DNA of 8,826 bases from JAQGMJ01 sp036271855 (lineage in GTDB: Bacteria > Pseudomonadota > Gammaproteobacteria > Burkholderiales > JAEUOS01), in NCBI GenBank assembly GCA_036271855.1, contig DATAZV010000429.1:1-8826 (forward strand). The letters run 5' to 3'. This document shows positions 1 to 7,917 of the stretch, in pieces. The first letter of the stretch is position 1. Each line of letters begins with the position of its first letter. Both the position numbers and the translations under genes were made by a program. Below the pieces are notes generated by a model. That model had not been told where the DNA came from, searched no databases, and saw only the letters and a program-made list of their open reading frames with translations.

Positions 1-774
1 GGCGCGCGCGCCGACGAGGGCGACGGCGAAAGCGCGCTGGAACTGGGCCTGCTGCAGGAGTCCTCGGTCTGCGGCGGCCCCGACTACACGCTGGCGGCCC
101 GCTACTATGCGCGCGCCGCCGAAAAAAACCTGGCCCAGGCGCAAAACAATCTTGGCGCCCTCTACTACGAAGGCAAGGGTGTGCAGCAGGACTTCGCCGC
201 CGCGCAACGCCTGTACGGGCAGGCGGCGGATGCCGGCCATGCCGTGGCGCAGTACAACCTGGCGCTGATGATCGGCCAGGGGCGCGCGGGCGAGCCCGAC
301 CGCGCCGGCATGATGGAGTGGCTGAACAAGTCCGCTGCCCAAGGCTACGCGCGTGCGCAGGCGCAACTGGGGCGGTTTTATCTCGAAGGCGTGGGCGTGG
401 ACAAGGACGCGATCAAGGCGGCGCAGTTGTTTCTCGCCGCTGCCCAGCAAGGCCTGCCCAATGCGCAATATTTCTATGGTCACCTGACGTCGATCGGGGT
501 GGGCGTGCAGCGCGATGTCGGCACCGCGGCCGACTGGATCCTCAAGGCCGCCGATGCCGGCGTGCCCCTGGCGCAGCAGGAGGCCGCGGGCATTTTCGAG
601 CTCGGCCTGGGACGCCCCGCCAACCAGCCGCGTGCGCTGGCGCTGTATCGCCAGGCCGGCAGCGCCGGGGTGAAAGCGGCGGCACAGCGCCTGGAACAAG
701 CGTATCGCCTGGGCGAACTCGGCGTGCGCCCGGATGCGGACGAGGCGCAACGCTGGGCCGCGCTCGCCAGGTAG
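1..774 (+). CDS. Sel1-repeat (TPR-like) protein, 5' end outside window
   Basis: The frame is open from base 1 to a TAG at 772-774, giving 257 residues with the true N-terminus missing. A GTG at 181 is not a credible start, because clear repeat sequence continues in frame upstream of it. The protein is a run of about 36-residue Sel1-like repeats. Recurring features are A-Q/A-x-x-L-G/A, Y-x-x-G-x-G-V and A-A-x-x-G, for example AQNNLGALYYEGKGV, ARAQAQLGRFYLEGVGV and NAQYFYGHLTSIGVGV. Roughly six repeats are visible, and the last one or two are degenerate. Sel1 repeats form alpha-solenoid scaffolds that bind proteins or peptides. They have no catalytic activity, and the partner cannot be told from sequence. 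No signal peptide can be judged without the N-terminus. The stop lies 13 bases before serB, so the two may be cotranscribed. The repeat assignment is firm; the cellular role is unknown. Confidence 0.85.
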   Translation, partial: GARADEGDGESALELGLLQESSVCGGPDYTLAARYYARAAEKNLAQAQNNLGALYYEGKGVQQDFAAAQRLYGQAADAGHAVAQYNLALMIGQGRAGEPDRAGMMEWLNKSAAQGYARAQAQLGRFYLEGVGVDKDAIKAAQLFLAAAQQGLPNAQYFYGHLTSIGVGVQRDVGTAADWILKAADAGVPLAQQEAAGIFELGLGRPANQPRALALYRQAGSAGVKAAAQRLEQAYRLGELGVRPDADEAQRWAALAR

Positions 775-787
775 GCGGGCGCCAGAC

Positions 788-1630
788 ATGCACGGCATCG
801 TCATCCAGGGCCCCGGCCTCGACCCGGCGCTGGTCCAGCGCGCGGCGCAACTATCGGCGGCGCAACAGGCTGAATGGCGCGGCACGGAGCTGGCACGGCT
901 TTCGGGCTTCGCGGCAGTGCCGCCGGTGCAGGCGCTGCGCGAATTGTGCGAGCAGGCGCAGGTCGATTGCGCCTTTCTCGACACGCCGCTGCGCCTGGCC
1001 GACTTCCGGCTGGCGGTGATGGACATGGATTCGACCCTGATCACCATCGAGTGCATCGATGAAATCGCCGACATGCAGGGCTTGAAACCCCAGGTGGCGG
1101 CCATCACCGAAGCGGCGATGCGCGGCGAAATCGACTTTCGCCAGAGCCTGGTGCGCCGCGTGGCCCTGCTCAAGGGACTGGAGGTGAGCGCCCTGCAGCG
1201 GGTGTATGACGAGCGCCTGCGGCTTTCGCCGGGTGCGGAGGGATTGATCGCGGGATTAAAGGCGGCGGGCGTCAAGACCCTGCTGGTGTCCGGCGGCTTC
1301 ACCTTTTTTACCGAACGGCTGAAGGCGCGCCTGGGGCTGGACTACACCGCCTCCAATCTCTTGGGCGTCGCCCAGGACCGCCTGACCGGCACAGTTGTTG
1401 GCCCGGTGATCGACGCCGACGCCAAGGCCGAGAAGCTACGCCAGACCTGTGCGCTGCTTGGCGCCGATCAGGCGCAGGCGATCGCCATCGGCGACGGCGC
1501 CAACGACCTGAAGATGATGGCGGCAGCCGGCGTCTCGGTGGCGTATCACGCCAAGCCGATCGTCCGCGCGCAAGCGCGTTTCGCCATCAGCCACAACGGG
1601 CTCGACGCCCTGCTCGGGCTGTTCAACTAG
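788..1630 (+). CDS. serB: Phosphoserine phosphatase SerB (HAD family)
   Basis: This enzyme hydrolyses O-phospho-L-serine to serine and phosphate, the last step of the phosphorylated serine pathway in the cytoplasm. The protein is 280 residues. An N-terminal region of about 70 residues (small ACT-like or linker part) precedes the HAD core. HAD motif I is DMDST at 79-83, with D79 the expected phosphoaspartate nucleophile and D81 the acid/base. Motif II is SGGF at 168-171, a lysine lies at 212/216, and motif III/IV is GDGAND at 235-240. ECIDEIAD just after motif I is the usual SerB cap signature. The frame is open back to 734, but the ATG at 788 is preferred. It lies just past the upstream stop and begins MHGIVIQG, which starts the conserved domain without overlap. 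Its ribosome site is poor (an AGGCGGG-like stretch). A membrane-protein gene follows after 10 bases. Function is confident from the motifs. Confidence 0.95.
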   Translation: MHGIVIQGPGLDPALVQRAAQLSAAQQAEWRGTELARLSGFAAVPPVQALRELCEQAQVDCAFLDTPLRLADFRLAVMDMDSTLITIECIDEIADMQGLKPQVAAITEAAMRGEIDFRQSLVRRVALLKGLEVSALQRVYDERLRLSPGAEGLIAGLKAAGVKTLLVSGGFTFFTERLKARLGLDYTASNLLGVAQDRLTGTVVGPVIDADAKAEKLRQTCALLGADQAQAIAIGDGANDLKMMAAAGVSVAYHAKPIVRAQARFAISHNGLDALLGLFN

Positions 1631-1640
1631 GAGCCGCCCC

Positions 1641-1886
1641 ATGCATATGGTCGCCATCGGCTGGCTCTGGGTGGTGTTCATGATGGCCATCACCGAGAAG
1701 AATGTGGTCGCCGGTGTCATGACATTTCTGCTCTGGGGCCTGGCGCCGTGCCTGCTGCTGGTCTACTGGCTGACCAAACAGGGCCGCGAACGGCGCCGCC
1801 ACGCGGCGTGGCTGCGCGAGCGCGAACAAAACGAGGATGAGGCTGCGCGGGCAGCAGAGCCGCCCGCCGGGGGGCCGGCTCCCTAG
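1641..1886 (+). CDS. Small two-helix membrane protein, function unknown
   Basis: This is an 81-residue protein that I do not recognise. Residues about 3-17 (MVAIGWLWVVFMMAI) and about 22-45 are hydrophobic and should form two membrane helices joined by a short TEKN turn. A strongly basic stretch follows (KQGRERRRH), then an acidic and Ala/Pro-rich tail to the end. By the positive-inside rule both ends should face the cytoplasm. The start is supported by GGAG seven bases before the ATG, and the gene begins 10 bases after the serB stop, so cotranslation with serB is likely. An in-frame ATG at 1647 is an alternative start. Codon choice is GC-rich like its neighbours, which supports a real gene. 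The gene ends 9 bases from the cysE stop on the other strand. A role linked to serine metabolism would be only a guess from position. Confidence 0.7.
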   Translation: MHMVAIGWLWVVFMMAITEKNVVAGVMTFLLWGLAPCLLLVYWLTKQGRERRRHAAWLREREQNEDEAARAAEPPAGGPAP

Positions 1887-1893
1887 CCCCCGG
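1867..1893. terminator. GC-rich hairpin between convergent genes
   Basis: A 7-bp perfect stem (CCGGGGG at 1867-1873, CCCCCGG at 1887-1893) with a 13-base loop sits between the converging small membrane gene and cysE, and overlaps the last codons of the former. Neither strand has a U-run after the stem, so it is not a canonical intrinsic terminator. It may act as a 3' barrier or be a chance result of high GC. Confidence 0.3.
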
Positions 1894-1895
1894 AA

Positions 1896-2672
1896 CTAGC
1901 CGTTGGCGACGTTCTTCGAGCGCTCGCCGAAGGCATGCGCAACGACGTTGTCTTCGTTTTGCTCTTCGCTTTCGCGCGCTTTCACGTGCGCCTCGAGTTC
2001 CTCGATGCGCGCCAGCAAGGCGACCAGGCGGGTATCCATCGATGCGCCATGGTCGAGCAGGCCGTTCAAGGCTTTGGACAAGGGGTCGTCGTCGCCGCGG
2101 CCAACCGCGTAGGCGGAAAAGCCGAGCTTGGCGGCCTGTTCTTCGCGGCGCTGCGCGCCTTCTTCCTCGATGATGCGCGCCGGGATACCGACGGCAGTCG
2201 CGCCTGCCGGCACATCCTTCACCACCACTGCGTTGGAACCGATTTTCGCACCGGCGTGCATGGTGATCGGCCCCAGCACTTTGGCGCCCGCCCCCACCAC
2301 CACGCCATCTTCCAGCGTCGGATGGCGCTTGCCCTTGTTCCAGGAGGTGCCGCCCAGGGTGACGCCGTGATACAGCGTGACGTCGTTGCCGATCTGTGCG
2401 GTTTCGCCGATCACCACGCCCATGCCGTGATCGATAAAAAAGCGCCGGCCGATGGTCGCGCCCGGGTGGATTTCGATGCCGGTCAGACCGCGCGCCAGAT
2501 GCGAGGTAAAGCGCCCCAGCCATTTGAAACCGTGGTACCAGAACCAGTGGGCGATGCGGTGGATCACCAGTGCGTGAAAACCGGGATAACAGGTCACGAC
2601 CTCCCACACCGAACGGGCGGCGGGGTCACGGTCGAAAACGCTCTGTATGTCTTCCCGGAGATGCGCGAACAT
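1896..2672 (-). CDS. cysE: Serine O-acetyltransferase CysE
   Basis: The enzyme transfers acetyl from acetyl-CoA to L-serine, giving O-acetylserine for cysteine synthesis. The 258-residue protein has a short N-terminal helical domain (about 1-65) followed by a left-handed beta-helix of hexapeptide repeats (about 66-190). Recognisable segments are IEIHPGATIG, FIDHGMGVVIGETA (with the conserved His of the DHG motif), LYHGVTLGG, and KRHPTLEDGVVVGAGAKVLG. It is the short CysE type, as in Bacillus, rather than the longer enteric form. The C-terminal about 60 residues are charged and helical (TRLVALLARIEELEAHVKAR looks coiled-coil) and replace the usual short tail. This tail normally docks in cysteine synthase, but no terminal Ile is seen here, so that interaction is uncertain. 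The ATG at 2672 is the only good start; no clear ribosome site precedes it. It has its own promoter and an IscR-like operator upstream. Confidence 0.95.
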   Translation of the reverse strand: MFAHLREDIQSVFDRDPAARSVWEVVTCYPGFHALVIHRIAHWFWYHGFKWLGRFTSHLARGLTGIEIHPGATIGRRFFIDHGMGVVIGETAQIGNDVTLYHGVTLGGTSWNKGKRHPTLEDGVVVGAGAKVLGPITMHAGAKIGSNAVVVKDVPAGATAVGIPARIIEEEGAQRREEQAAKLGFSAYAVGRGDDDPLSKALNGLLDHGASMDTRLVALLARIEELEAHVKARESEEQNEDNVVAHAFGERSKNVANG

Positions 2673-2730
2673 GGCAAAAAGCCCAGGTGGTTGGAAATGG
2701 CTGCGAACACGACGAGCCAGGCCCGAAGAT

Positions 2731-2753
2731 ATTCCCGATCAATTTAGTCGGAT
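2731..2753 (-). promoter_or_regulatory. IscR/Rrf2-like operator overlapping the cysE transcription start
   Basis: The minus strand reads CCGACTAAATTGATCGG, with arms CCGA/TCGG around an A/T-rich centre, followed by GAAT. From memory, the type 1 IscR consensus has GACT, an A/T-rich spacer and a TC-RR half; the core GACTAAATT..TCGGG fits it well, while the outer ATA/TAT arms fit only partly. The site begins at the -10 box and covers the predicted start, where a bound Rrf2-family protein would repress. CysE is often linked to isc genes in bacteria, and IscR or its relative CymR controls cysteine and Fe-S supply, so the placement makes sense. The identity of the regulator is inferred. Confidence 0.55.
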
Positions 2754-2780
2754 TCTATCCCGCCGCAGGTCCTCATACAA
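2752..2780 (-). promoter_or_regulatory. Predicted sigma70 promoter of cysE
   Basis: Reading the minus strand, TTGTAT (2775-2780) and TAGAAT (2752-2757, five of six consensus bases) are separated by exactly 17 bases. Transcription would start near 2745, giving an untranslated leader of about 73 bases before the cysE ATG. The gene therefore does not depend on the upstream glmM transcript. This is a motif match only. Confidence 0.6.
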
Positions 2781-2823
2781 CCCTGACGGCGGTACGGGCT
2801 ATCCGGCTCCGGTGCGGCTGATC

Positions 2824-4176
<1,353 letters not shown>

Positions 4177-4200
4177 CAACTTGCTCCGCAGGGAATGCTT

Positions 4201-5040
4201 TTACGCGACGTGGCGCACCGCGTCCCAGACCGCCAGGGCGTCCCGGGTCGCGGCCACGTCATGAACGCGCAGGATTGTCGCACCGTTTTGCGCGGCGATC
4301 AGGGCGGCGGCTACGCTGCCGGCCAGGCGCTCCCCGGGTCCGCGCCCGGTCAAGGCGCCGATGGTCGATTTGCGCGATAGCCCGGCCAGCACCGGCACGC
4401 CGGAAGCAGCGATCTTTTGCAGCCCATGCAGCAGTTGCAGATTGTGCTGCACCGTCTTGCCGAAACCGAAACCGGGGTCGATCACCAGTTGCGCCGCCGC
4501 GACACCGGCCACCTGGAACGCGGCAACCCGCTCGCGCAGGAATTCGCCCACCTCGGTCACTACATTGCCGTATGAAGGCTCCCGCTGCATGTTCTGCGGG
4601 TCACGCTGCATGTGCATGATGCAAAGCGCCAGACCCTCCCGCGCGGCAGCGCAAGCCGCCTCGAAGGCGCCAGGGCGGCGAAAGCCCCAGATGTCGTTGA
4701 GCATGGCCGCGCCGTTTTGCGCCGCGGCCTGCATCACTTCCGGCTTGTAGGTATCGACCGAGACCGGCTTGCCCATCGCGACACAGGCGCGTAGCACCGG
4801 CAGCACGCGGCGCAACTCTTCCTCCAACGGCACCGGTTCGGCGCCGGGGCGCGAGGACTCGCCGCCGATGTCCAGCAGGTCCGCCCCTTCGTCGACCAGC
4901 CGGCGCGCCTGGGCAATCGCCGCTGCGGGATCGAGAAAATGCCCGCCATCCGAAAACGAATCGGGCGTGACGTTGACCACGCCCATCACCAGGGAGCGGT
5001 CAATCGGCAACAGGTAGGGGCCGGCTTTGAGTGCTTGCAT
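4201..5040 (-). CDS. folP: Dihydropteroate synthase FolP
   Basis: It condenses p-aminobenzoate with hydroxymethyl-dihydropterin diphosphate to give dihydropteroate in folate synthesis, and is the sulfonamide target. The 279-residue TIM barrel is the normal size. Visible motifs are VNVTPDSFSDGG (22-33), the DIGGESSRPGA loop (57-67), SVDTYKP (94-100 with D96), ND at 115-116, MHMQ, DPGFGFGKT (188-196), SRKS (222-225) and RVHD (258-261). An in-frame TTG at 5070 lies inside the terminator stem of ftsH, so it is rejected. The ATG at 5040 gives the family N-terminus, although its ribosome site is weak (TGTCC just before). No promoter box is obvious in the 22 bases between terminator and start. Transcription may come from readthrough of the terminator or from a promoter I could not identify. 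glmM follows. Confidence 0.96.
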   Translation of the reverse strand: MQALKAGPYLLPIDRSLVMGVVNVTPDSFSDGGHFLDPAAAIAQARRLVDEGADLLDIGGESSRPGAEPVPLEEELRRVLPVLRACVAMGKPVSVDTYKPEVMQAAAQNGAAMLNDIWGFRRPGAFEAACAAAREGLALCIMHMQRDPQNMQREPSYGNVVTEVGEFLRERVAAFQVAGVAAAQLVIDPGFGFGKTVQHNLQLLHGLQKIAASGVPVLAGLSRKSTIGALTGRGPGERLAGSVAAALIAAQNGATILRVHDVAATRDALAVWDAVRHVA

Positions 5041-5061
5041 GGACAGGTGCGGTGAAAAGCA

Positions 5062-5091
5062 AAACGCCAAGAGGAAACCCCCTTGGCGTTT
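5062..5091 (-). terminator. Rho-independent terminator after ftsH
   Basis: On the minus strand, AAACGCCAAG and CTTGGCGTTT form a perfect 10-bp stem around a 10-base loop. The stem runs straight into T, G, C, TTTT (5055-5061). It starts 18 bases after the ftsH stop. The plus strand after the stem has no U-run, so it terminates minus-strand transcription. It separates ftsH from folP, although some readthrough may feed folP. Confidence 0.8.
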
Positions 5092-5109
5092 GCCGGGACA
5101 TGCGCGCGA

Positions 5110-6999
5110 TCAGACGGTGGTCGCGGGCGTGGCCGGAGCCGCGCTCGGCGGATTGTCGCGCGGCGGCGGCGGAGCCTGCGGCGCGCTTGCCTTGGGCGGA
5201 CGCGGCGGCTGGCCGGCCATGATGTCGTTGATCTGGTCGGCGTCGATGGTTTCCCACTCCAGCAGGGCCTTGGCCATCGCGTCGAGCTTGTCGCGATTGG
5301 TCTCGATCAGGCGGCGCGCCAGGGCGTACTGCTCGTCGAGAATGCGGCGGATTTCGCCGTCGACCTTTTGCTGGGTCGCTTCCGACACGCTCTTGGCCGA
5401 CATCTTGCCCATATAGCCGTCCTGCTCGGTATCGACGTACACCATGGTACCCAGGGTGTCGCTCATACCGTAGCGCGTAACCATGTCGCGCGCCAGCTTG
5501 GTGGCCCGCTCGAAGTCGTTGGAGGCGCCGGTGGACATCTGGCCCATCACCACTTCCTCGGCGATGCGGCCGCCGAACAGGATGGAGATTTCCTCCAGCA
5601 TCTTGTCGCGGTAGCCGTTCATCCGGTCGTGCTCGGGCAATTGCCAGGTCAGGCCCAAGGCCCAGCCGCGCGGCATGATGGTGACCTTGTGCACCGGGTC
5701 TGCCTTCGGCAGGAGCTTGGCCACCACCGCATGACCGGACTCGTGGAAGGCGGTATTGCGACGCTCTTCCTCGCGCATGATCATCGAGCGGCGCTCCGGA
5801 CCCATGTAGATCTTGTCCTTGGCGTCCTCGAAGTCGCTCATGTCGACCAGGCGCTTGTTGCGGCGCGCGGCGAACAAGGCAGCTTCATTGACCAGGTTGG
5901 CCAGGTCGGCGCCGGACATGCCGGGGGTGCCGCGGGCGATGATGTCGGGGCGCACGTCGGGCGAGATCGGCACCTTGCGCATGTGCACGTTGAGGATCTG
6001 CTCGCGGCCACGGATGTCCGGCAGGCCCACATGCACCTGGCGGTCGAAGCGGCCCGGGCGCAGCAGCGCCTTGTCCAGCACGTCGGGACGGTTGGTGGCG
6101 GCGATCACGATGACGCCGGAGTTGGCCTCGAAGCCGTCCATCTCGACGAGCATCTGGTTCAGGGTCTGTTCACGCTCGTCGTTGCCGCCGCCCATGCCGG
6201 CGCCGCGATGGCGGCCGACAGCGTCGATTTCGTCGATGAAGACGATGCAGGGGGCGTGCTTCTTGGCGTTCTCGAACATGTCGCGCACACGGGCGGCGCC
6301 GACACCGACGAACATTTCAACGAAGTCCGAGCCGGAAATGGTGAAAAACGGCACCTTGGCTTCGCCGGCAATGGCGCGGGCGAGCAGGGTCTTGCCGGTA
6401 CCCGGAGGGCCGACCATCAACACGCCGCGCGGAATGCGGCCGCCGAGCTTCTGGAAGCGGGTCGGGTCTTTCAGGAAGTCGACCAGTTCGGAGACTACTT
6501 CCTTGGCTTCGTCGCAACCGGCGACGTCGGCGAAGGTGACGTTGTTGTTGGTGTCGTCGAGCATGCGCGCCTTGCTCTTGCCGAACGAGAATGCGCCACC
6601 GCGCCCGCCGCCTTGCATCTGGCGCATGAAAAACACCCAGACGCCGATCAACAGCAGCATCGGGAACCAGTTCATCAGCAAGGTGAGCAGGAAAGGTCGC
6701 TCCTCTTCGACGCGCGCGTCGAACTTGACGTTGTACTTGATCAGGTCACCGATCAGGCCGCGGTCGAGACCCACGAACATGTTGGCGCGGACCTTCTTGT
6801 CTTCAGTGGTGGTCGCTAGCACCGAGTGATCGTCGATCACCACGCTCTTGATCTGGCCGTTTTTCAGCTGATCGAGAAAATCGGAGTAGCTCACCTGGGT
6901 GGCCGCGCCGGCGCTAGTGCCGCCGAACTGCTTGAAAACGGTGAAAAGCACCAGGGCAATCACCAGCCAAACCGCTACCTTGGAAAACGTGTTGTTCAC
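5110..6999 (-). CDS. ftsH: ATP-dependent zinc metalloprotease FtsH
   Basis: This is an inner-membrane AAA+ protease that degrades damaged membrane proteins and short-lived regulators such as sigma32 and LpxC in relatives. It has 629 residues with the chosen start. TM1 lies near 5-24, a periplasmic domain at about 26-100, and TM2 near 103-126. The AAA module has Walker A GPPGTGKT (197-204), the pore loop MFVGVG, Walker B FIDEID (254-259), and the second region of homology ATNRPDVLDKALLRPGRFDR. The protease site is HESGH (419-423), with D495 of STGASND as the third zinc ligand. The C-terminus is a Pro/Ala-rich tail. The start is GTG at 6997-6999, with AAGGAG five bases upstream. Another in-frame GTG two codons earlier overlaps that ribosome site and is less likely. 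It follows rlmE after 161 bases, as in the ftsJ-hflB arrangement of E. coli. Confidence 0.97.
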   Translation of the reverse strand: MNNTFSKVAVWLVIALVLFTVFKQFGGTSAGAATQVSYSDFLDQLKNGQIKSVVIDDHSVLATTTEDKKVRANMFVGLDRGLIGDLIKYNVKFDARVEEERPFLLTLLMNWFPMLLLIGVWVFFMRQMQGGGRGGAFSFGKSKARMLDDTNNNVTFADVAGCDEAKEVVSELVDFLKDPTRFQKLGGRIPRGVLMVGPPGTGKTLLARAIAGEAKVPFFTISGSDFVEMFVGVGAARVRDMFENAKKHAPCIVFIDEIDAVGRHRGAGMGGGNDEREQTLNQMLVEMDGFEANSGVIVIAATNRPDVLDKALLRPGRFDRQVHVGLPDIRGREQILNVHMRKVPISPDVRPDIIARGTPGMSGADLANLVNEAALFAARRNKRLVDMSDFEDAKDKIYMGPERRSMIMREEERRNTAFHESGHAVVAKLLPKADPVHKVTIMPRGWALGLTWQLPEHDRMNGYRDKMLEEISILFGGRIAEEVVMGQMSTGASNDFERATKLARDMVTRYGMSDTLGTMVYVDTEQDGYMGKMSAKSVSEATQQKVDGEIRRILDEQYALARRLIETNRDKLDAMAKALLEWETIDADQINDIMAGQPPRPPKASAPQAPPPPRDNPPSAAPATPATTV

Positions 7000-7097
7000 A
7001 GCCACTCCTTAAACCACGGGGCGGTCGGGTCCCCAGGGTTCGCGCGGCGCCGGCTAAGAATTCGGCACCGCAAAAAATGATCCATTTCGACCATTGA

Positions 7098-7105
7098 ATT
7101 GTATA
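7098..7105 (-). promoter_or_regulatory. Possible -10 element of an ftsH promoter
   Basis: The 161 bases between the restored rlmE end and ftsH hold the minus-strand sequence TATACAAT, a good -10 box, about 100 bases before the ftsH start. No convincing -35 box lies 16-18 bases upstream (ATCCGC or CCGCTG), and I see no clear sigma32 pair. Two TTGACG motifs near 7135-7153 are too far upstream (about 32 bases or more). The call is weak, but an independent ftsH promoter would matter if rlmE is broken. Confidence 0.3.
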
Positions 7106-7143
7106 CGCTTTAGGCTCTGCCAGCGGATGCCGGCGCGTCAAAT

Positions 7144-7169
7144 TACGTCAACTCTTTACATCAACTCTT
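7144..7169 (-). repeat. 13-bp tandem duplication at the original rlmE stop
   Basis: On the minus strand, AAGAGTTGATGTA (7157-7169) is followed directly by AAGAGTTGACGTA (7144-7156), with 12 of 13 bases identical. The first copy contains the last two sense codons and the TGA stop (7161-7163) of the ancestral rlmE frame. The second copy lies in the intergenic region. It looks like a short slippage or duplication event. Confidence 0.8.
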
Positions 7170-7868
7170 GACGCCGCGCCCCACCAGGTAGATCTCCGTA
7201 CTGCGGTCGCGCGAGGCCTTGGGTTTGATCGACTTTACTTCGCGGAACGTGGCTTTCATCGCTTGAAAAAACTAGGTAAAACCTACGCCCTGAAAGGTTT
7301 TGACCACAAAAGCCCCATTTGGCTGCAAAAACCTGGCGGCGAAATCGAGGGCTAATTCACATAAATACATGGACTTAGCCTGGTCCGAGATGCCGATACC
7401 GGTGATATTGGGCGCCATATCCGACATTACAAGGTCAGCTGTGTGGTTTTCCCCCAGCATCTGTTCCACTTTTGCCAGGCCCTCATCCGTGGAAAAATCG
7501 GCCTGCAGGAACTCCACCCCCGGTAATCCCGGCATTTCCAGCAGGTCGACGGCAATGACCCGGCCTTTTTGCGCTTTTTTGGTGCTTTTGGCCTGGTCCG
7601 CGGTATCCCCCATCGCGAGGTCCGCGCCGATTTTCGGTGCCGCCATCTGCGACCAGCCGCCCGGCGCCGCGCCCAAGTCCACCACCGTCATGCCGCGCTT
7701 GAACAAGCCGACTTTTTCGTCGATTTCAAGGATTTTGAAGGCCGAGCGCGAGCGATAGCCAAGCTTTTTCGCCTGCTGCACATATTGGTCGGTGACGTGC
7801 TCGTGCATCCAGCGATTGCTGGAAACACTGCGCGTGGGCTTCATATCGCCACGGGTTTTGCGTTCCAT
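7161..7868 (-). pseudogene. rlmE: rRNA 2'-O-methyltransferase RlmE (FtsJ), interrupted by an in-frame TAG
   Basis: RlmE methylates the 2'-OH of U2552 of 23S rRNA late in 50S assembly. The ATG at 7868 has GGAG eight bases upstream. The frame runs 198 codons, hits TAG at 7272-7274, then continues in phase for 36 codons to TGA at 7161-7163, a 235-residue total if the TAG is read as sense. Before the TAG lie K45 (equivalent to E. coli K38), the SAM motif VDLGAAPGGWSQ (63-74), SDMAPN with D150 (E. coli D124), and VVKTFQG with K190 (E. coli K164). After it, FFQAMKATFREVKSIKPK and ASRDRSTEIYLVGRG match the family C-terminus, including E225 (E. coli E199, fourth member of the K-D-K-E tetrad). The TAG replaces a residue that is Glu or Gln in homologues, so one base change explains it. 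Some 18 extra residues near 83-100 resemble an insertion I recall in Burkholderia proteins. The truncated product lacks the last strand/helix and is probably impaired. Confidence 0.85.
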
Positions 7869-7917
7869 CGTTTAAACTCCGCCCTCAGAATCAAAAACCC
7901 GCTGCAAAAAGATACCC

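Noticed and set aside
1717..2607. 296-codon open frame on the minus strand
   Set aside because: It is a shifted frame over cysE and antisense to the small membrane gene; the composition is Arg-rich and domain-free.
5041..5070. TTG start extending folP by ten residues
   Set aside because: The codon lies within the terminator stem after ftsH and the added residues are not part of the family N-terminus.
5083..6819. 578-codon open frame on the plus strand
   Set aside because: It is fully antisense to ftsH, whose motifs are unmistakable. Its product is His/Ala/Val-rich without domains, typical of an antisense frame in GC-rich DNA.
7119..7138. Hairpin GCCGGC-ATCC-GCTGGC as rlmE terminator
   Set aside because: It has only six pairs including one G-U and no following U-run.
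7132..7153. TTGACG motifs as the -35 of an ftsH promoter
   Set aside because: They lie about 32 bases or more from the TATACAAT box, too far for a sigma70 spacer.
7272..7274. TAG as pyrrolysine or a reassigned sense codon
   Set aside because: RlmE has no known pyrrolysine, and TAG ends at least four other genes in this window.
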